Of a DNA stretch of 43,436 bases, positions 15,433 to 24,305 are shown piece by piece; position 1 is the stretch's first letter; each line of letters starts with the position of its first letter. Origin of the DNA: a virus; the IMG/VR virus record IMGVR_UViG_3300029985_000073, positions 1 through 43,436 of that record; one strand, written 5' to 3'. A model generated the notes under the pieces. That model saw nothing but the letters and a program-made list of their open reading frames with translations. It made no database searches and had not been told where the DNA came from. A program made the position numbers and the translations under genes.

Positions 15433-15981
15433 ATGAATAAAAAAAAGAAAATACTGTTTATCGGGGATGATATTAGGTTTTTCAGCGGCGTTGCCGTTGC
15501 CTTAAAAGAAATGGTCGCCCAAACCGTTCATAAATATGACTATGCTCTCATAAGTGGAGCACATAACCACCCAGAAGTAGGTAAAGTATGTGACATGTCG
15601 GCTGAATTTAATAATATTACCGGTATAAAAGATGCGTATGTTCGTCTATATCCGGCAAATGGATATGGCGATGCCAATATATTATTTCAAATAATTGATA
15701 TAGAAAAGCCAGACGCTATTGCCTTCATTACAGACCCACGACAATATGGTTGGCTGTTTTCGATTGAAGCGCAGATTCATTCGATGGAGATTCCGCTTAT
15801 ATATTGGAGCATATGGGATTGCAACCCATTTCCTATGTGGAATAGACCGGCATATGATAGTTGTGATTTATTGATGGGTATTAGTAAACAAAGTCATAAT
15901 ATCCATAAGTGGGTTCTTTCGCCTGAACGATGTCTGAGTTTAACTGGTGAATTTGATAAGGATGGAAATTTAATTAAATAA
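15433..15981 (+). CDS. GT-B glycosyltransferase, N-terminal half
   Basis: A 182-residue Rossmann domain (KKKILFIGDD at the start; AIPLIYWSIWDCNPFPMW-type segment near residue 130; DLLMGISKQS near 153) typical of the acceptor domain of GT4-type glycosyltransferases. It ends at a TAA (15979-15981). The next frame, in the same phase, starts 3 bases later and holds the donor domain, so the two together equal one normal enzyme. Either the stop is a mutation or the enzyme works as two chains. Confidence 0.75.
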   Translation: MNKKKKILFIGDDIRFFSGVAVALKEMVAQTVHKYDYALISGAHNHPEVGKVCDMSAEFNNITGIKDAYVRLYPANGYGDANILFQIIDIEKPDAIAFITDPRQYGWLFSIEAQIHSMEIPLIYWSIWDCNPFPMWNRPAYDSCDLLMGISKQSHNIHKWVLSPERCLSLTGEFDKDGNLIK

Positions 15982-15984
15982 ATT

Positions 15985-16977
15985 ATGTATAATATAAATA
16001 ACAAAATAGTAGACAAACGGCTAATTTCATATTGTCCCCACGGAATTTCGGATAAAGTGTTTCATCCGGTCAATTCCACCGACCCCCGATTGGTAGAATT
16101 TAGAAAACGACTAACTCAAAATCGAGATTATAATTTCATATTATTATATAATTCTAGAAATATTCAGCGCAAAAGAACGAGTAACATAATTCTGGCATAT
16201 CGGCAATTTTGTGACAGTTTAACAACGGAAGAGGCATCTAAATGTTTATTGGTGCTACACTGTGAAATAGCATTGGACGCTGGCACTAATTTAGTGGCAG
16301 TTAAGGAATCCCTATGTCCAAATTATAATATACTATTCTCACCCGGTAAATTAGCACCTGAAGATTTAAATTTATTATATAATTGCGCCGACGTTACGGT
16401 GTGTGCGTCTAGTTCGGAAGGATTTGGACTGTCAACTGCTGAGAGTATCATGGCGGGGACTCCTATCGTGGCAACCGTTACTGGTGGTCTGCAAGACCAG
16501 ATGGGATTTGTCGATGATAATGGAAATCCACTTGAATATACCGGTAATTGGGGGAGTAATAGTGATGGGAAATATAAAACATGTGGCAATTGGGCATATC
16601 CAGTATTTCCCGCCGCCAGATATATACAAGGAAGCATTCCGACCCCATATATATTTGACGAAATTGCAAAATGGGAAGATTTTGCCGAGGGATTTATGTA
16701 TTGGTATATGACTCCTCCCAAAACTCGAAAACAATATGGAAAAGAAGGGCGGGATTGGGCATTGGGGGCGGGTGGGATAAACGCAAAAAATATGGGAGAA
16801 CAATTCATAACCTCCATGGAGTTTGTATTTAAAAATTGGGTTAAGCCAAACCCATTTGGAATATATTCGGTTGTAGATTATGTCGGAAATACCGTCACTC
16901 GAAATAATTTGGGATTTGAAATTCCTAAAATTGACAAGTCAAAAATAGAAGATAAAATAAAATCTATAAAAAGTTGA
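15985..16977 (+). CDS. GT-B glycosyltransferase, C-terminal (donor-binding) half
   Basis: A 330-residue protein. Starts MYNINNKIVDKRLISYCPHG, the usual GT4 linker, followed by a nucleotide-sugar-binding Rossmann fold: FILLYNSRNIQRKR, and E-G-F-G-L-S-T-AESIMAGTPIVAT with the conserved E-x7-E. It has no N-terminal domain of its own. Same frame as the preceding half, separated by TAA-ATT-ATG. First enzymes of the glycan island; target sugar unknown. Confidence 0.8.
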   Translation: MYNINNKIVDKRLISYCPHGISDKVFHPVNSTDPRLVEFRKRLTQNRDYNFILLYNSRNIQRKRTSNIILAYRQFCDSLTTEEASKCLLVLHCEIALDAGTNLVAVKESLCPNYNILFSPGKLAPEDLNLLYNCADVTVCASSSEGFGLSTAESIMAGTPIVATVTGGLQDQMGFVDDNGNPLEYTGNWGSNSDGKYKTCGNWAYPVFPAARYIQGSIPTPYIFDEIAKWEDFAEGFMYWYMTPPKTRKQYGKEGRDWALGAGGINAKNMGEQFITSMEFVFKNWVKPNPFGIYSVVDYVGNTVTRNNLGFEIPKIDKSKIEDKIKSIKS

Positions 16978-17002
16978 TACTCGATATCAAATAAGTTATA
17001 AT
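16974..17002 (+). promoter_or_regulatory. Sigma70-type promoter of the dUTPase gene
   Basis: TTGATA (16974-16979), 17 bp, TATAAT (16997-17002), 6 bases before the ATG at 17009. The -35 overlaps the end of the glycosyltransferase gene. Confidence 0.6.
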
Positions 17003-17008
17003 TTGAGA

Positions 17009-17527
17009 ATGAATATTAAACGTCTAAATGAAAAAGCAGTAATTCCATCCAAGGGAAGTTCACATTCTGCCGGATATGACCTATACTCAACCGAAACCTT
17101 TACATTAAAACCTCTCGAACGTAAATTATTTAAGACTGGCTTGGCAATGGCAATTCCAAGTGGAATGTATGGTAGAATTGCACCAAGAAGTGGGTTGGCC
17201 TTTAAACAGGGTTTGGATGTTATGGCGGGAGTTATTGATGAAGATTATAGAAATGAAGTTGGGGTCGTTTTAATTAATCTAAGCAATGAGGACGTTACCG
17301 TTCCGGTTATTAAAGATGGAAAGGAAACTGCCATTGCTCAAATAATTTTCGAATTTTATAATAATGTTAACATAAATGTCGTTGAAGATTTAAATTCTAC
17401 TGACCGAGGCTTGGATGGGTTTGGGTCAACTGACATCAAATCTAATATATTAAAAGAATATAAAAAACACGAACTAACTCCACACATACCTTACGAACAA
17501 CAAATTAAAGAACAACAGAATAAATAA
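17009..17527 (+). CDS. dut: dUTP diphosphatase
   Basis: A 172-residue trimeric-type dUTPase converting dUTP to dUMP, keeping uracil out of DNA and supplying dTMP synthesis. All five motifs are visible: HSAGYDLYS (I), PRSGLAFKQG (II), GVIDEDYRNEVGV (III), G-x-TAIAQIIF (IV) and RGLDGFGSTD (V). The frame extends to a TTG at 17003, but the ATG at 17009 is preferred: it lies exactly where transcription from the promoter should begin. A 20-residue polar tail follows motif V. Confidence 0.95.
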   Translation: MNIKRLNEKAVIPSKGSSHSAGYDLYSTETFTLKPLERKLFKTGLAMAIPSGMYGRIAPRSGLAFKQGLDVMAGVIDEDYRNEVGVVLINLSNEDVTVPVIKDGKETAIAQIIFEFYNNVNINVVEDLNSTDRGLDGFGSTDIKSNILKEYKKHELTPHIPYEQQIKEQQNK

Positions 17528-17528
17528 G

Positions 17529-18866
17529 ATGAATAATATATTAAACAACAAGCCACTGGTAGTATTTCAGTCTAGTTTATTTAGTGCCAGCGGATATGGA
17601 CGATATTCATTGGATATCGCCAAGGGTCTTTTAAAGTATTGCAAGAAGAAAGACTATTCTTTAAAGATTATTCCACATGGATGGGGAAGCTGTTCCAATA
17701 GAAACATTGAGGAACTATCAAAAGACCCAGAAACACTAGAATTAATGAAATTGGTGTTGCGTGAGAATTTGACGAAAAAACCAGACGTTTGGTTTCAGGT
17801 TTCGTTGCCGTGTGATTTTAAACCAAATGGAACTTATAACATTGGAGGGACTGCGTTCATTGAAACTAGCGTGGCATCCGCACCGTTTATAGAAGCCATG
17901 AATTTGATGGATTTGAACATCGTAATGTCAGAATTTAATAAGGACGTTGCCCTTAAAACGGAATATGTGAAGAAAAACCCCAATGGTTCCCAAGAACCTC
18001 TAAAACTAACAAAATCAGTTGAAACTTTAATGTGGGGTCTGGACGATAAATTATTCTCCGAGATTGGAAGTGTAGAGTCGATAGATGTTGAGATGAATAA
18101 AATACCAGAGACATTCGCATTTTTTTATAGTGGAATGTGGGGCGGAAACATGAATAGTGATAGGAAAAATACCGGTAAACTTATAGAAACATTTCTTAGA
18201 ACTTTTGCGGGCGTTGATAATCCACCGTGTCTTATCCTGAAAACGAGTGGTCCTCAAATTGGAACGGTTGACCGGCACGATTGTATTGCTAAATTAAACG
18301 AGATTACAAACATGGTAAAAAATCAACTTCCAAACGTTAAATTACCAAATGTTTATTTAATGTATGGTATGTTGACCGAAAATGAAATGGCATATCTACA
18401 CTCACATGAGAAAGTTAAGGTATTTATTTCATTTACATTTGGAGAAAGTTGGGGCGCATCCGGCCTGTCCTCAACCTTCGCCTTAAAACCCACAATTCTA
18501 CCGGCATATTCGGGACATATGGATTATATGAATAAAGAATGTGCAGATTTATTTGAAGGGAAGATGACCGAAGTTCATCCCGAAGCTTGTAATGATTGGA
18601 TATTGAAGGGGAGCCAGTGGTTCGAGGTAGATTATGAAAAGGCATCTGCCAAGATGAAAGATTATTTTAATAATTATTCGCAAGAAAGAATTGATGCGGC
18701 AGTTAAATTGGGGCTTGAGAATAGGGAAAAATTTAATCTACAGAAAATGGAAGAAAGATTGTTTCATTTACTGGATAAATATGTTCCGGAAATTCCTAGA
18801 CATCAACCGATTATTTTACCGGCACTTAAGAAGCCATCAATTCCGACCATAATCCCAACCAAATAA
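17529..18866 (+). CDS. GT-B glycosyltransferase-like protein
   Basis: A 445-residue protein with two Rossmann-type halves. The first opens PLVVFQSSLFSASGYGRYS (glycosyltransferase group 1 style, Gly-rich after strand 1). The second contains FYSGMWGGNMNSDRKN, an LYMxYGMLTENEMAYLHS helix and FTFGESWGASGLSSTFALKP, corresponding to the donor-site E-x7-E region. It starts one base after the dUTPase stop. Acceptor and donor unknown. It probably decorates a phage or host surface glycan. Confidence 0.8.
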   Translation: MNNILNNKPLVVFQSSLFSASGYGRYSLDIAKGLLKYCKKKDYSLKIIPHGWGSCSNRNIEELSKDPETLELMKLVLRENLTKKPDVWFQVSLPCDFKPNGTYNIGGTAFIETSVASAPFIEAMNLMDLNIVMSEFNKDVALKTEYVKKNPNGSQEPLKLTKSVETLMWGLDDKLFSEIGSVESIDVEMNKIPETFAFFYSGMWGGNMNSDRKNTGKLIETFLRTFAGVDNPPCLILKTSGPQIGTVDRHDCIAKLNEITNMVKNQLPNVKLPNVYLMYGMLTENEMAYLHSHEKVKVFISFTFGESWGASGLSSTFALKPTILPAYSGHMDYMNKECADLFEGKMTEVHPEACNDWILKGSQWFEVDYEKASAKMKDYFNNYSQERIDAAVKLGLENREKFNLQKMEERLFHLLDKYVPEIPRHQPIILPALKKPSIPTIIPTK

Positions 18867-18869
18867 CTT

Positions 18870-19439
18870 ATGAGCACCATATTAAACAAATTAAAAGAAT
18901 TAGCAGCATATTTCAATGTTAATCGACGGGTTGGACATACGACCAGAATGTTAAATGGGGCATTTTCTATTTCTAAAAATGGATATGATGCTACGTGTAT
19001 AGTATTAACTCACAGTTCGGATTTTTCTAACTACTTAAATAAAGGAACAATAAACGGAAACTTAGACAAATCATATACCGCAATTCCGTTTACAAGTAGA
19101 AACTATGATAGAGTATTGAGGGGGCATCGCTCCCCATTATTAATTGATAATGCATTATTACAGAGCCTATTTTCGGAAGCTGTCGACGAATTGCAAATAC
19201 TGTCAACGGATGTTAATCGATATAAACAAGACAATATTACCTTAAATCAGTTTAATAAGAAGTTAGAAGATGAAAAGAAAGAATTGGCTCAAGTTATAAC
19301 AAAATTAAAATGTGAGTTATTGGATTATCAAGAAGATGATGTTAAATCGACTACGAAATCATTCATATCACCGATTGATATTTTAATAGAAAATAAAGAA
19401 GTGAAGTCGATTGAGGTTAAAATTGAGTATCACGAATGA
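18870..19439 (+). CDS. Unknown protein with P-loop-like start and coiled coil
   Basis: A 189-residue protein. Near residue 20, RRVGHTTRMLNGA resembles the degenerate Walker A of some phage proteins (G-H-T-T), but no Walker B is clear. Residues 110-150 form a coiled coil (NQFNKKLEDEKKELAQVI). The stop overlaps the next ATG by 4 bases. It has no glycan-related feature despite its neighbours. Confidence 0.6.
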   Translation: MSTILNKLKELAAYFNVNRRVGHTTRMLNGAFSISKNGYDATCIVLTHSSDFSNYLNKGTINGNLDKSYTAIPFTSRNYDRVLRGHRSPLLIDNALLQSLFSEAVDELQILSTDVNRYKQDNITLNQFNKKLEDEKKELAQVITKLKCELLDYQEDDVKSTTKSFISPIDILIENKEVKSIEVKIEYHE

Positions 19440-20137
19440 AAATATCATACCTAATAACTTGCTGTAATGAAAAGGATACACTAAAACGTCTATTGGAAGT
19501 TATTGGAACTCTTGTTAAGAATAGTGACGATGAAGTTGTTGTCGTAATTGACTCTGATGTAAAAGATAATATGGAGACAACCCAATTATTAGCAGATTTC
19601 GCTGGACAGATGCCATATGAAATAGTAGAGAAAAAAACATGTAAAATAATAATGCATGGACTGAATAATGATTATGGGTCTCATAAAAATTTTGGGGTGG
19701 AGAAGTGTTCGGGAGATTGGATTATACAATTAGATGGTGATGAGATGCCACCAACAAGTCTTACGGGCGAAAATTTACACACTCTAATAGAAAGTAATCC
19801 TACAGTTGAAGCATATGCAGTTCCTAGAATTAATGATTTTAGAGGAGTCACGGAAGAACATGCCAAGCCATGGGGGTGGAGATTAACAATATCAACGACT
19901 CTCAATCGTCCAATTGTTAATTTTCCGGATTATCAGTTGCGATTATTTAAAAATATTCCAGCTATTAGATTTAAGAAGAGATTGCACGAGAGGATAGATG
20001 GATTTAAGACTTTTGCGACACTTCCGGCTGATGAAGAATATGCGATATATCATGATAAAACCATAGAAGCCCAAATTTCTACGAATATTCGGTATAATAA
20101 AGAATTTACAAAAAACGAAAATTTAGGGAATGGATAA
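19436..20137 (+). CDS. GT2-type glycosyltransferase (GT-A fold)
   Basis: A 233-residue protein. MKISYLITCCNEKDTLKRLL is the GT2 first strand and helix, and IIQLDGDEMPP carries the DxD-type metal/nucleotide-sugar site near residue 100. The C-terminal part (FPDYQLRLFKN, RLHERIDG) matches the acceptor side of small GT2 enzymes. The ATG overlaps the upstream stop. It transfers a sugar from a nucleotide-sugar donor; specificity unknown. Confidence 0.85.
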   Translation: MKISYLITCCNEKDTLKRLLEVIGTLVKNSDDEVVVVIDSDVKDNMETTQLLADFAGQMPYEIVEKKTCKIIMHGLNNDYGSHKNFGVEKCSGDWIIQLDGDEMPPTSLTGENLHTLIESNPTVEAYAVPRINDFRGVTEEHAKPWGWRLTISTTLNRPIVNFPDYQLRLFKNIPAIRFKKRLHERIDGFKTFATLPADEEYAIYHDKTIEAQISTNIRYNKEFTKNENLGNG

Positions 20138-20769
20138 TGAAACCCAGAAAACTTTTAATATCTATATTAAATTATGGAAATCATCAATCGTCATATTTAA
20201 AAATGATAGAGGATGAATTCCGTAATTATAAAGAATTTGAAGTAACAATACTTCATGGAGAGACTAAGCTTTCGCATAGAACCGATTTATATAATAAAAT
20301 AGAAGAATATGATTTATTCTTATATGTTGAGAATGATATTCGTATAAAAGAAGATGCTATATTGGCATATCTCAAATATGATTGGGAAATCCCAATCAAT
20401 AATTGTATTGGCTTCATACGATATGAAAATAGACCGAATAGTGATATTAAATACATTCCCGACCAAAATCCAAACCTAGCTAGAGGATGTGAGATAATAG
20501 AGAATATATTGGAAATAAATGGTAAAAAATATTTCACACTTTTAAATGTTCATCAGGGATGTTGGTTATTGACACGAAAAAAATTAAAAGAAGCTGCAAA
20601 ATCATTAAATTTCTATTCGCTCCCACACCCTGCCAAGTTGGAATGTGCGGCGAGTGGTCTTTTTTCGAACTGGCAAAACTGGGGAGGAACGGTAAGGCCA
20701 ATATTTCCAATAGACCCCCCAAGACTTAGAAAAATTGCTGATACACCATCTACCAAACAAATATTGTAA
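20137..20769 (+). CDS. Glycosyltransferase-like protein, probably frameshifted near its 3' end
   Basis: A 210-residue frame. It has a small GT-A-like fold: KLLISILNYGNH at the start, LFLYVENDIRI with an E-N-D site in place of DxD, and VHQGCWLLTRKKL. The last about 18 residues look foreign. If one C is removed from the C6 run at 20715-20720, the frame continues as ...LIHHLPNKYCNRPEPEW... to a TGA at 20843-20845. That stop overlaps the next ATG in the ATGA fashion seen at most junctions here, giving about 235 residues. The break is therefore probably recent, or a sequence error. Confidence 0.75.
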   Translation: MKPRKLLISILNYGNHQSSYLKMIEDEFRNYKEFEVTILHGETKLSHRTDLYNKIEEYDLFLYVENDIRIKEDAILAYLKYDWEIPINNCIGFIRYENRPNSDIKYIPDQNPNLARGCEIIENILEINGKKYFTLLNVHQGCWLLTRKKLKEAAKSLNFYSLPHPAKLECAASGLFSNWQNWGGTVRPIFPIDPPRLRKIADTPSTKQIL

Positions 20770-20841
20770 CAGGCCGGAGCCAGAATGGACATCAAATTTA
20801 ATGACCTTTGACCGACTGAAGCAAGAATTATCGCATAGAAT

Positions 20842-21390
20842 ATGAACATACAAAACTCAACCCTTGATACCTTAGATTTGTCGCTACTATCAAACTGTGT
20901 CGTGGAAGACGAATTTAGAAAATACTTCCTAGACATTAGTGGTAAGGAGCATTATAGACTATTGGCATATTTAAGCACATTATATTCAAACTCTACCTTA
21001 TTGGACATAGGAACGTATAAAGGATGCTCTGCGCTGGCATTAGCATACAATCCATCTAATACCGTCCTATCATTCGACATAAAGAACAATCGAACTATAA
21101 CAAACCAGCCGCCCAATATACAATTTAATATCGCCGATATTCTAGACAAGTCATATAACGATACAATTTTAAAATCACTTGTAATATTACTCGACACCTT
21201 TCACGATGGAACATTTGAACATCAATTTATGAATCATTTACATTCGATTGGATGGACGGGAACATTAGTATTGGATGATATTTTCTTAAATCCACAAATG
21301 ACATCATTTTGGAACTCGATTATAAATCAAAAGGAAGATGTCACTAAAATTGGACATTTTTCGGGAACTGGAATAGTTACCATATCATGA
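20842..21390 (+). CDS. Class I SAM-dependent methyltransferase-like protein
   Basis: A 182-residue protein. LLDIGTYKGCSALALAYN is motif I (SAM-binding, G-x-x-x-G), LSFDIKNN motif II, and ILLDTFHDG with LVLDDIF later. This resembles the CmcI/rhamnosyl O-methyltransferase-like group often found with glycosyltransferases. Likely modifies a sugar. Start overlaps the restored stop of the preceding gene. Confidence 0.75.
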   Translation: MNIQNSTLDTLDLSLLSNCVVEDEFRKYFLDISGKEHYRLLAYLSTLYSNSTLLDIGTYKGCSALALAYNPSNTVLSFDIKNNRTITNQPPNIQFNIADILDKSYNDTILKSLVILLDTFHDGTFEHQFMNHLHSIGWTGTLVLDDIFLNPQMTSFWNSIINQKEDVTKIGHFSGTGIVTIS

Positions 21391-21944
21391 ACGAAAAATT
21401 TTTAATAGTTAATGGAGTCATAGCGGCACAAACTCCGCTTGTAGTGGTTCCATTCAAAAAAATATTACCTATGTTTGATGTAATTATAGAAATAGGATAT
21501 AACCGAGGAGCATTTTCCCAGTGGATATTTGACAATAAAAAAGAAGCCGCTCAACTATATTGTTATGATATATCAGACCAATTTAGAGAAATAAAAAACT
21601 CAAACATAAATTTTATAGTTGGTGATTGTTTTTCACCAACAATATTAACTAACATATCAAATCAAATCAAACGTGGAAGATGTTTGATATTATGTGATGG
21701 TGGCAATAAAGAAAAAGAATTTGAAATATACTCCAACATGATGAAAGTTAATGATGTTATCATGTGTCATGATTATAGCCATTCTCCAGAAATATACAAT
21801 TCCACAAAATATAAATCAAATTGGCCAAGTGCTAGTGAGTCCCATCGCCACAACATTCAATCAAGCATAATAAATAATAATCTCCAAGAATTTGGATATG
21901 AAGAATTTTATAACGTTTTTTGGGGTTCATTTATAAAAATATGA
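21387..21944 (+). CDS. Methyltransferase-like protein (cephalosporin hydroxylase-like)
   Basis: A 185-residue protein. VIIEIGYNRGAFSQWIFD is a SAM-binding-type motif I, YCYDISDQF motif II, and RCLILCDGGNKEKEF plus VIMCHDYSHS correspond to the metal/substrate region of the CmcI-like family. Overlaps both neighbours by 4 bases. Sugar methylation is inferred from the cluster. Confidence 0.7.
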   Translation: MNEKFLIVNGVIAAQTPLVVVPFKKILPMFDVIIEIGYNRGAFSQWIFDNKKEAAQLYCYDISDQFREIKNSNINFIVGDCFSPTILTNISNQIKRGRCLILCDGGNKEKEFEIYSNMMKVNDVIMCHDYSHSPEIYNSTKYKSNWPSASESHRHNIQSSIINNNLQEFGYEEFYNVFWGSFIKI

Positions 21945-22672
21945 AGATAGCAACTATAATAAATTACTGCACCAACGACCATCGGTTTATAAATACGTGT
22001 ATATCACAAGCCAGATTATTTAGTGAACAGGTGATAGTTCCAATATCATCTCACTTTTATAACGGACAGCTAGAAAACCAAGAATTATTGGAAAAGACAT
22101 ACTCAAATAAGAATGTAGATTTTATAAATTATACATGGAATTCGTCCAAACCTTCCAGATACTGGCACAATTACTCCAGAATGATAGGATATCAGAATAT
22201 TAAATCTGATATTGATTGGGTATTATATCTGGATGCAGATGAGATTGTGGAATATGATGAATTTAGCAAGTTTATAAGTTCGGGACACATTAATACCCAC
22301 GACAGCTTTGATTTACTATGTTATTGGTATTTTCGAGATGCTACATATAGAGCAACGTCATTTGAGTCGGCAGGGACGTTGGTTAGACGTGAACTTGGAA
22401 ATATAAATCCAGACAGCAATTCCGAGAGAGGTCAATTATTGAGAGGTAGGTATTGGCAACATGCAAGTATAAATAATGTTCCAATCATCCATCATTATAG
22501 TTGGGTAAGAACAAAAGAAGAAATGTTAAGTAAGGTAAAATCATGGGGTCATAATCAAGATAATATTGATTGGGTATCTCTAGTGGAACACGAGTTCTCA
22601 CATCCATTTAACAGAACCGATTTTGTTCATCATTATGGATATGATATAGTGGAAAACAAATTTAATATATGA
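21941..22672 (+). CDS. GT2-like glycosyltransferase
   Basis: About 243 residues from the ATG at 21941. The frame is open to 21920, but 21941 gives the ATGA overlap typical here and the expected first strand MKIATIINYC. VLYLDADEIVE carries the DxD-type site near residue 95. RYWQHASINN and FVHHYGYD are probable acceptor-side segments. Predicted GT-A fold; specificity unknown. Confidence 0.8.
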   Translation: MKIATIINYCTNDHRFINTCISQARLFSEQVIVPISSHFYNGQLENQELLEKTYSNKNVDFINYTWNSSKPSRYWHNYSRMIGYQNIKSDIDWVLYLDADEIVEYDEFSKFISSGHINTHDSFDLLCYWYFRDATYRATSFESAGTLVRRELGNINPDSNSERGQLLRGRYWQHASINNVPIIHHYSWVRTKEEMLSKVKSWGHNQDNIDWVSLVEHEFSHPFNRTDFVHHYGYDIVENKFNI

Positions 22673-23556
22673 ACATACTAATTAAAACAACTGGATTTAT
22701 CGGAGATATATTATTTGCATCATCAGTTGCCGAAGTTTTATGTCGAGAATTATCTCTCGGATATTCCGGAATTGATTTTTTAATTGGATTTCCACAGCCA
22801 TATGAGTTATTAAAACTAAACCCTTTTATTGGTGAAGTTTATTTATCCGATAAATTTGGACCATATCCAATATCCAATATAGAAAAAAATTATGATGTAG
22901 TTTATACTATGCCACATGTGAATCAAAATGAGGTTCCAACTATTCAATTTCAATCCGCATGCAATGTCAAATCTCCAACTAATAATTTCAAAATATACAC
23001 CAATAAAAACATAGATTCTATAGTAAGAATTCAAATTGACAATTTAAAATCTAACACCAATAAAAAAGTAATTGGTTATGTTGCAAATTGGAAGCAGTCT
23101 ACCGTAGAATATACTCCAGAACAATTTAAGTCCGGAATTGTATTTCCAAATATATTTAATCATGCTCATATAAATACAAGAAATGTTGATTTTATATTAT
23201 CGGAGTTATCAAAAGAGTTCATACTTATTCCATTGGGATTTGAGCAATCCGTTAGTCAGTATGACTTGGGATTTGAGTCGTGTTCTCTATATTCTTATAC
23301 TGCATCACTAATCAAAAACTGTGACGTTATAATTGGTCAAGAAGGTGGATTAACTAACTTGGCGGCGGGAATTGGAACTAAATGCATAATAACAACCGAT
23401 TTCATGAATTATTTATATGGAAAATTTGGAAGAATGAAACAATTCAACGATGTAAAATTAGGACCTTCTAATATATGTCCCGATGGTAGACATATTCATG
23501 CTGACCCATATATTTCAGATAAAGAACTATTAAATTTAATAATTAACAATGTATAA
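22669..23556 (+). CDS. GT9/heptosyltransferase-like glycosyltransferase
   Basis: A 295-residue protein. KTTGFIGDILFASSVAEVL is the GT9 opening (G-x-GD), and DVIIGQEGGLTNLAAGIGTKC is the nucleotide-sugar-binding motif of ADP-heptose:LPS-type enzymes. The segment VIGYVANWKQS leads the second Rossmann domain. Enzymes of this fold add heptose or other sugars to lipopolysaccharide-like cores, which hints at a Gram-negative surface or a phage-made glycan. Confidence 0.8.
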   Translation: MNILIKTTGFIGDILFASSVAEVLCRELSLGYSGIDFLIGFPQPYELLKLNPFIGEVYLSDKFGPYPISNIEKNYDVVYTMPHVNQNEVPTIQFQSACNVKSPTNNFKIYTNKNIDSIVRIQIDNLKSNTNKKVIGYVANWKQSTVEYTPEQFKSGIVFPNIFNHAHINTRNVDFILSELSKEFILIPLGFEQSVSQYDLGFESCSLYSYTASLIKNCDVIIGQEGGLTNLAAGIGTKCIITTDFMNYLYGKFGRMKQFNDVKLGPSNICPDGRHIHADPYISDKELLNLIINNV

Positions 23557-24301
23557 TTTATTTATATTAGGATATAACGCTGCTTGGTTTCAAGATAAAC
23601 ATCTTGATTTGTCTTTATTTCCAAACACTAAATTCTATATTATAGACAATGGCCAGCAAACATATCCGGAAAGATTAAAATCATTGGTTTACTACACAAC
23701 CACAAAGAATATAGGATGTTCGGGCGGGTGGAATTTGATTTGTAAGATTGGATTTGAGCATCTTGGACTTGAAAAGATAATAATATCCAATGAAGATAAT
23801 CTATATTCCGAGGAATATTTGGAAGCATTATATAATCAATGCACACCCACCAACATAGCCGGAACTTATGACAAAGCATTTGAATTTTCATTATTCTGTA
23901 TTCATAAAGACACATATGAAAAAATAGGGAGATTTGATGAAAATTTCTTACGAGGTTGTTGTGAGGATGAAGATTATAAGTATAGATGTAAAATGAATGG
24001 CGTGACCGTATCATGCCTCGGAATACCGTCGAATCTTAATTATAATCTGGCGGCGGGGGATAGAATACCGGAATATCAGAAGAAGAATATTCAATATCTA
24101 AAAGAAAAATGGGGAAATTTCACATATACAAATCCATTTAATAGTCCAACCATAGATAAAAATATGAAAGTAACGGATGGCATATCTACGATTGATTGTA
24201 TATCTCGTGATATGGAAATAGAGTTCAATGGCGGAACTGGGAAATTCCCCAGTGAATTTCAGTATAAAAACTTTACAAAATTGAAAAATGATATAAAATA
24301 A
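23549..24301 (+). CDS. GT2-like glycosyltransferase
   Basis: A 250-residue protein. The IGCSGGWNLICK segment near residue 57 and GRFDENFLRGCCEDEDYKYR near 130 match the GGWN and ED/DED elements of rhamnosyl- or galactosyl-transferase-like GT2 enzymes. SNEDN near residue 80 replaces the DxD site. It overlaps the previous gene by 8 bases. Confidence 0.8.
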   Translation: MYNLFILGYNAAWFQDKHLDLSLFPNTKFYIIDNGQQTYPERLKSLVYYTTTKNIGCSGGWNLICKIGFEHLGLEKIIISNEDNLYSEEYLEALYNQCTPTNIAGTYDKAFEFSLFCIHKDTYEKIGRFDENFLRGCCEDEDYKYRCKMNGVTVSCLGIPSNLNYNLAAGDRIPEYQKKNIQYLKEKWGNFTYTNPFNSPTIDKNMKVTDGISTIDCISRDMEIEFNGGTGKFPSEFQYKNFTKLKNDIK

Positions 24302-24305
24302 CGAT

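Noticed and set aside
16323-16817. Three long minus-strand open frames inside the glycosyltransferase donor domain
   Set aside because: They are antisense to a well-supported enzyme, have no promoter or ribosome site and unnatural composition; they arise from codon use of the real gene.
17003-17011. TTG start for dUTPase at 17003
   Set aside because: It lies immediately after the -10 box and before the expected transcription start; the ATG at 17009 fits the conserved N-terminus.
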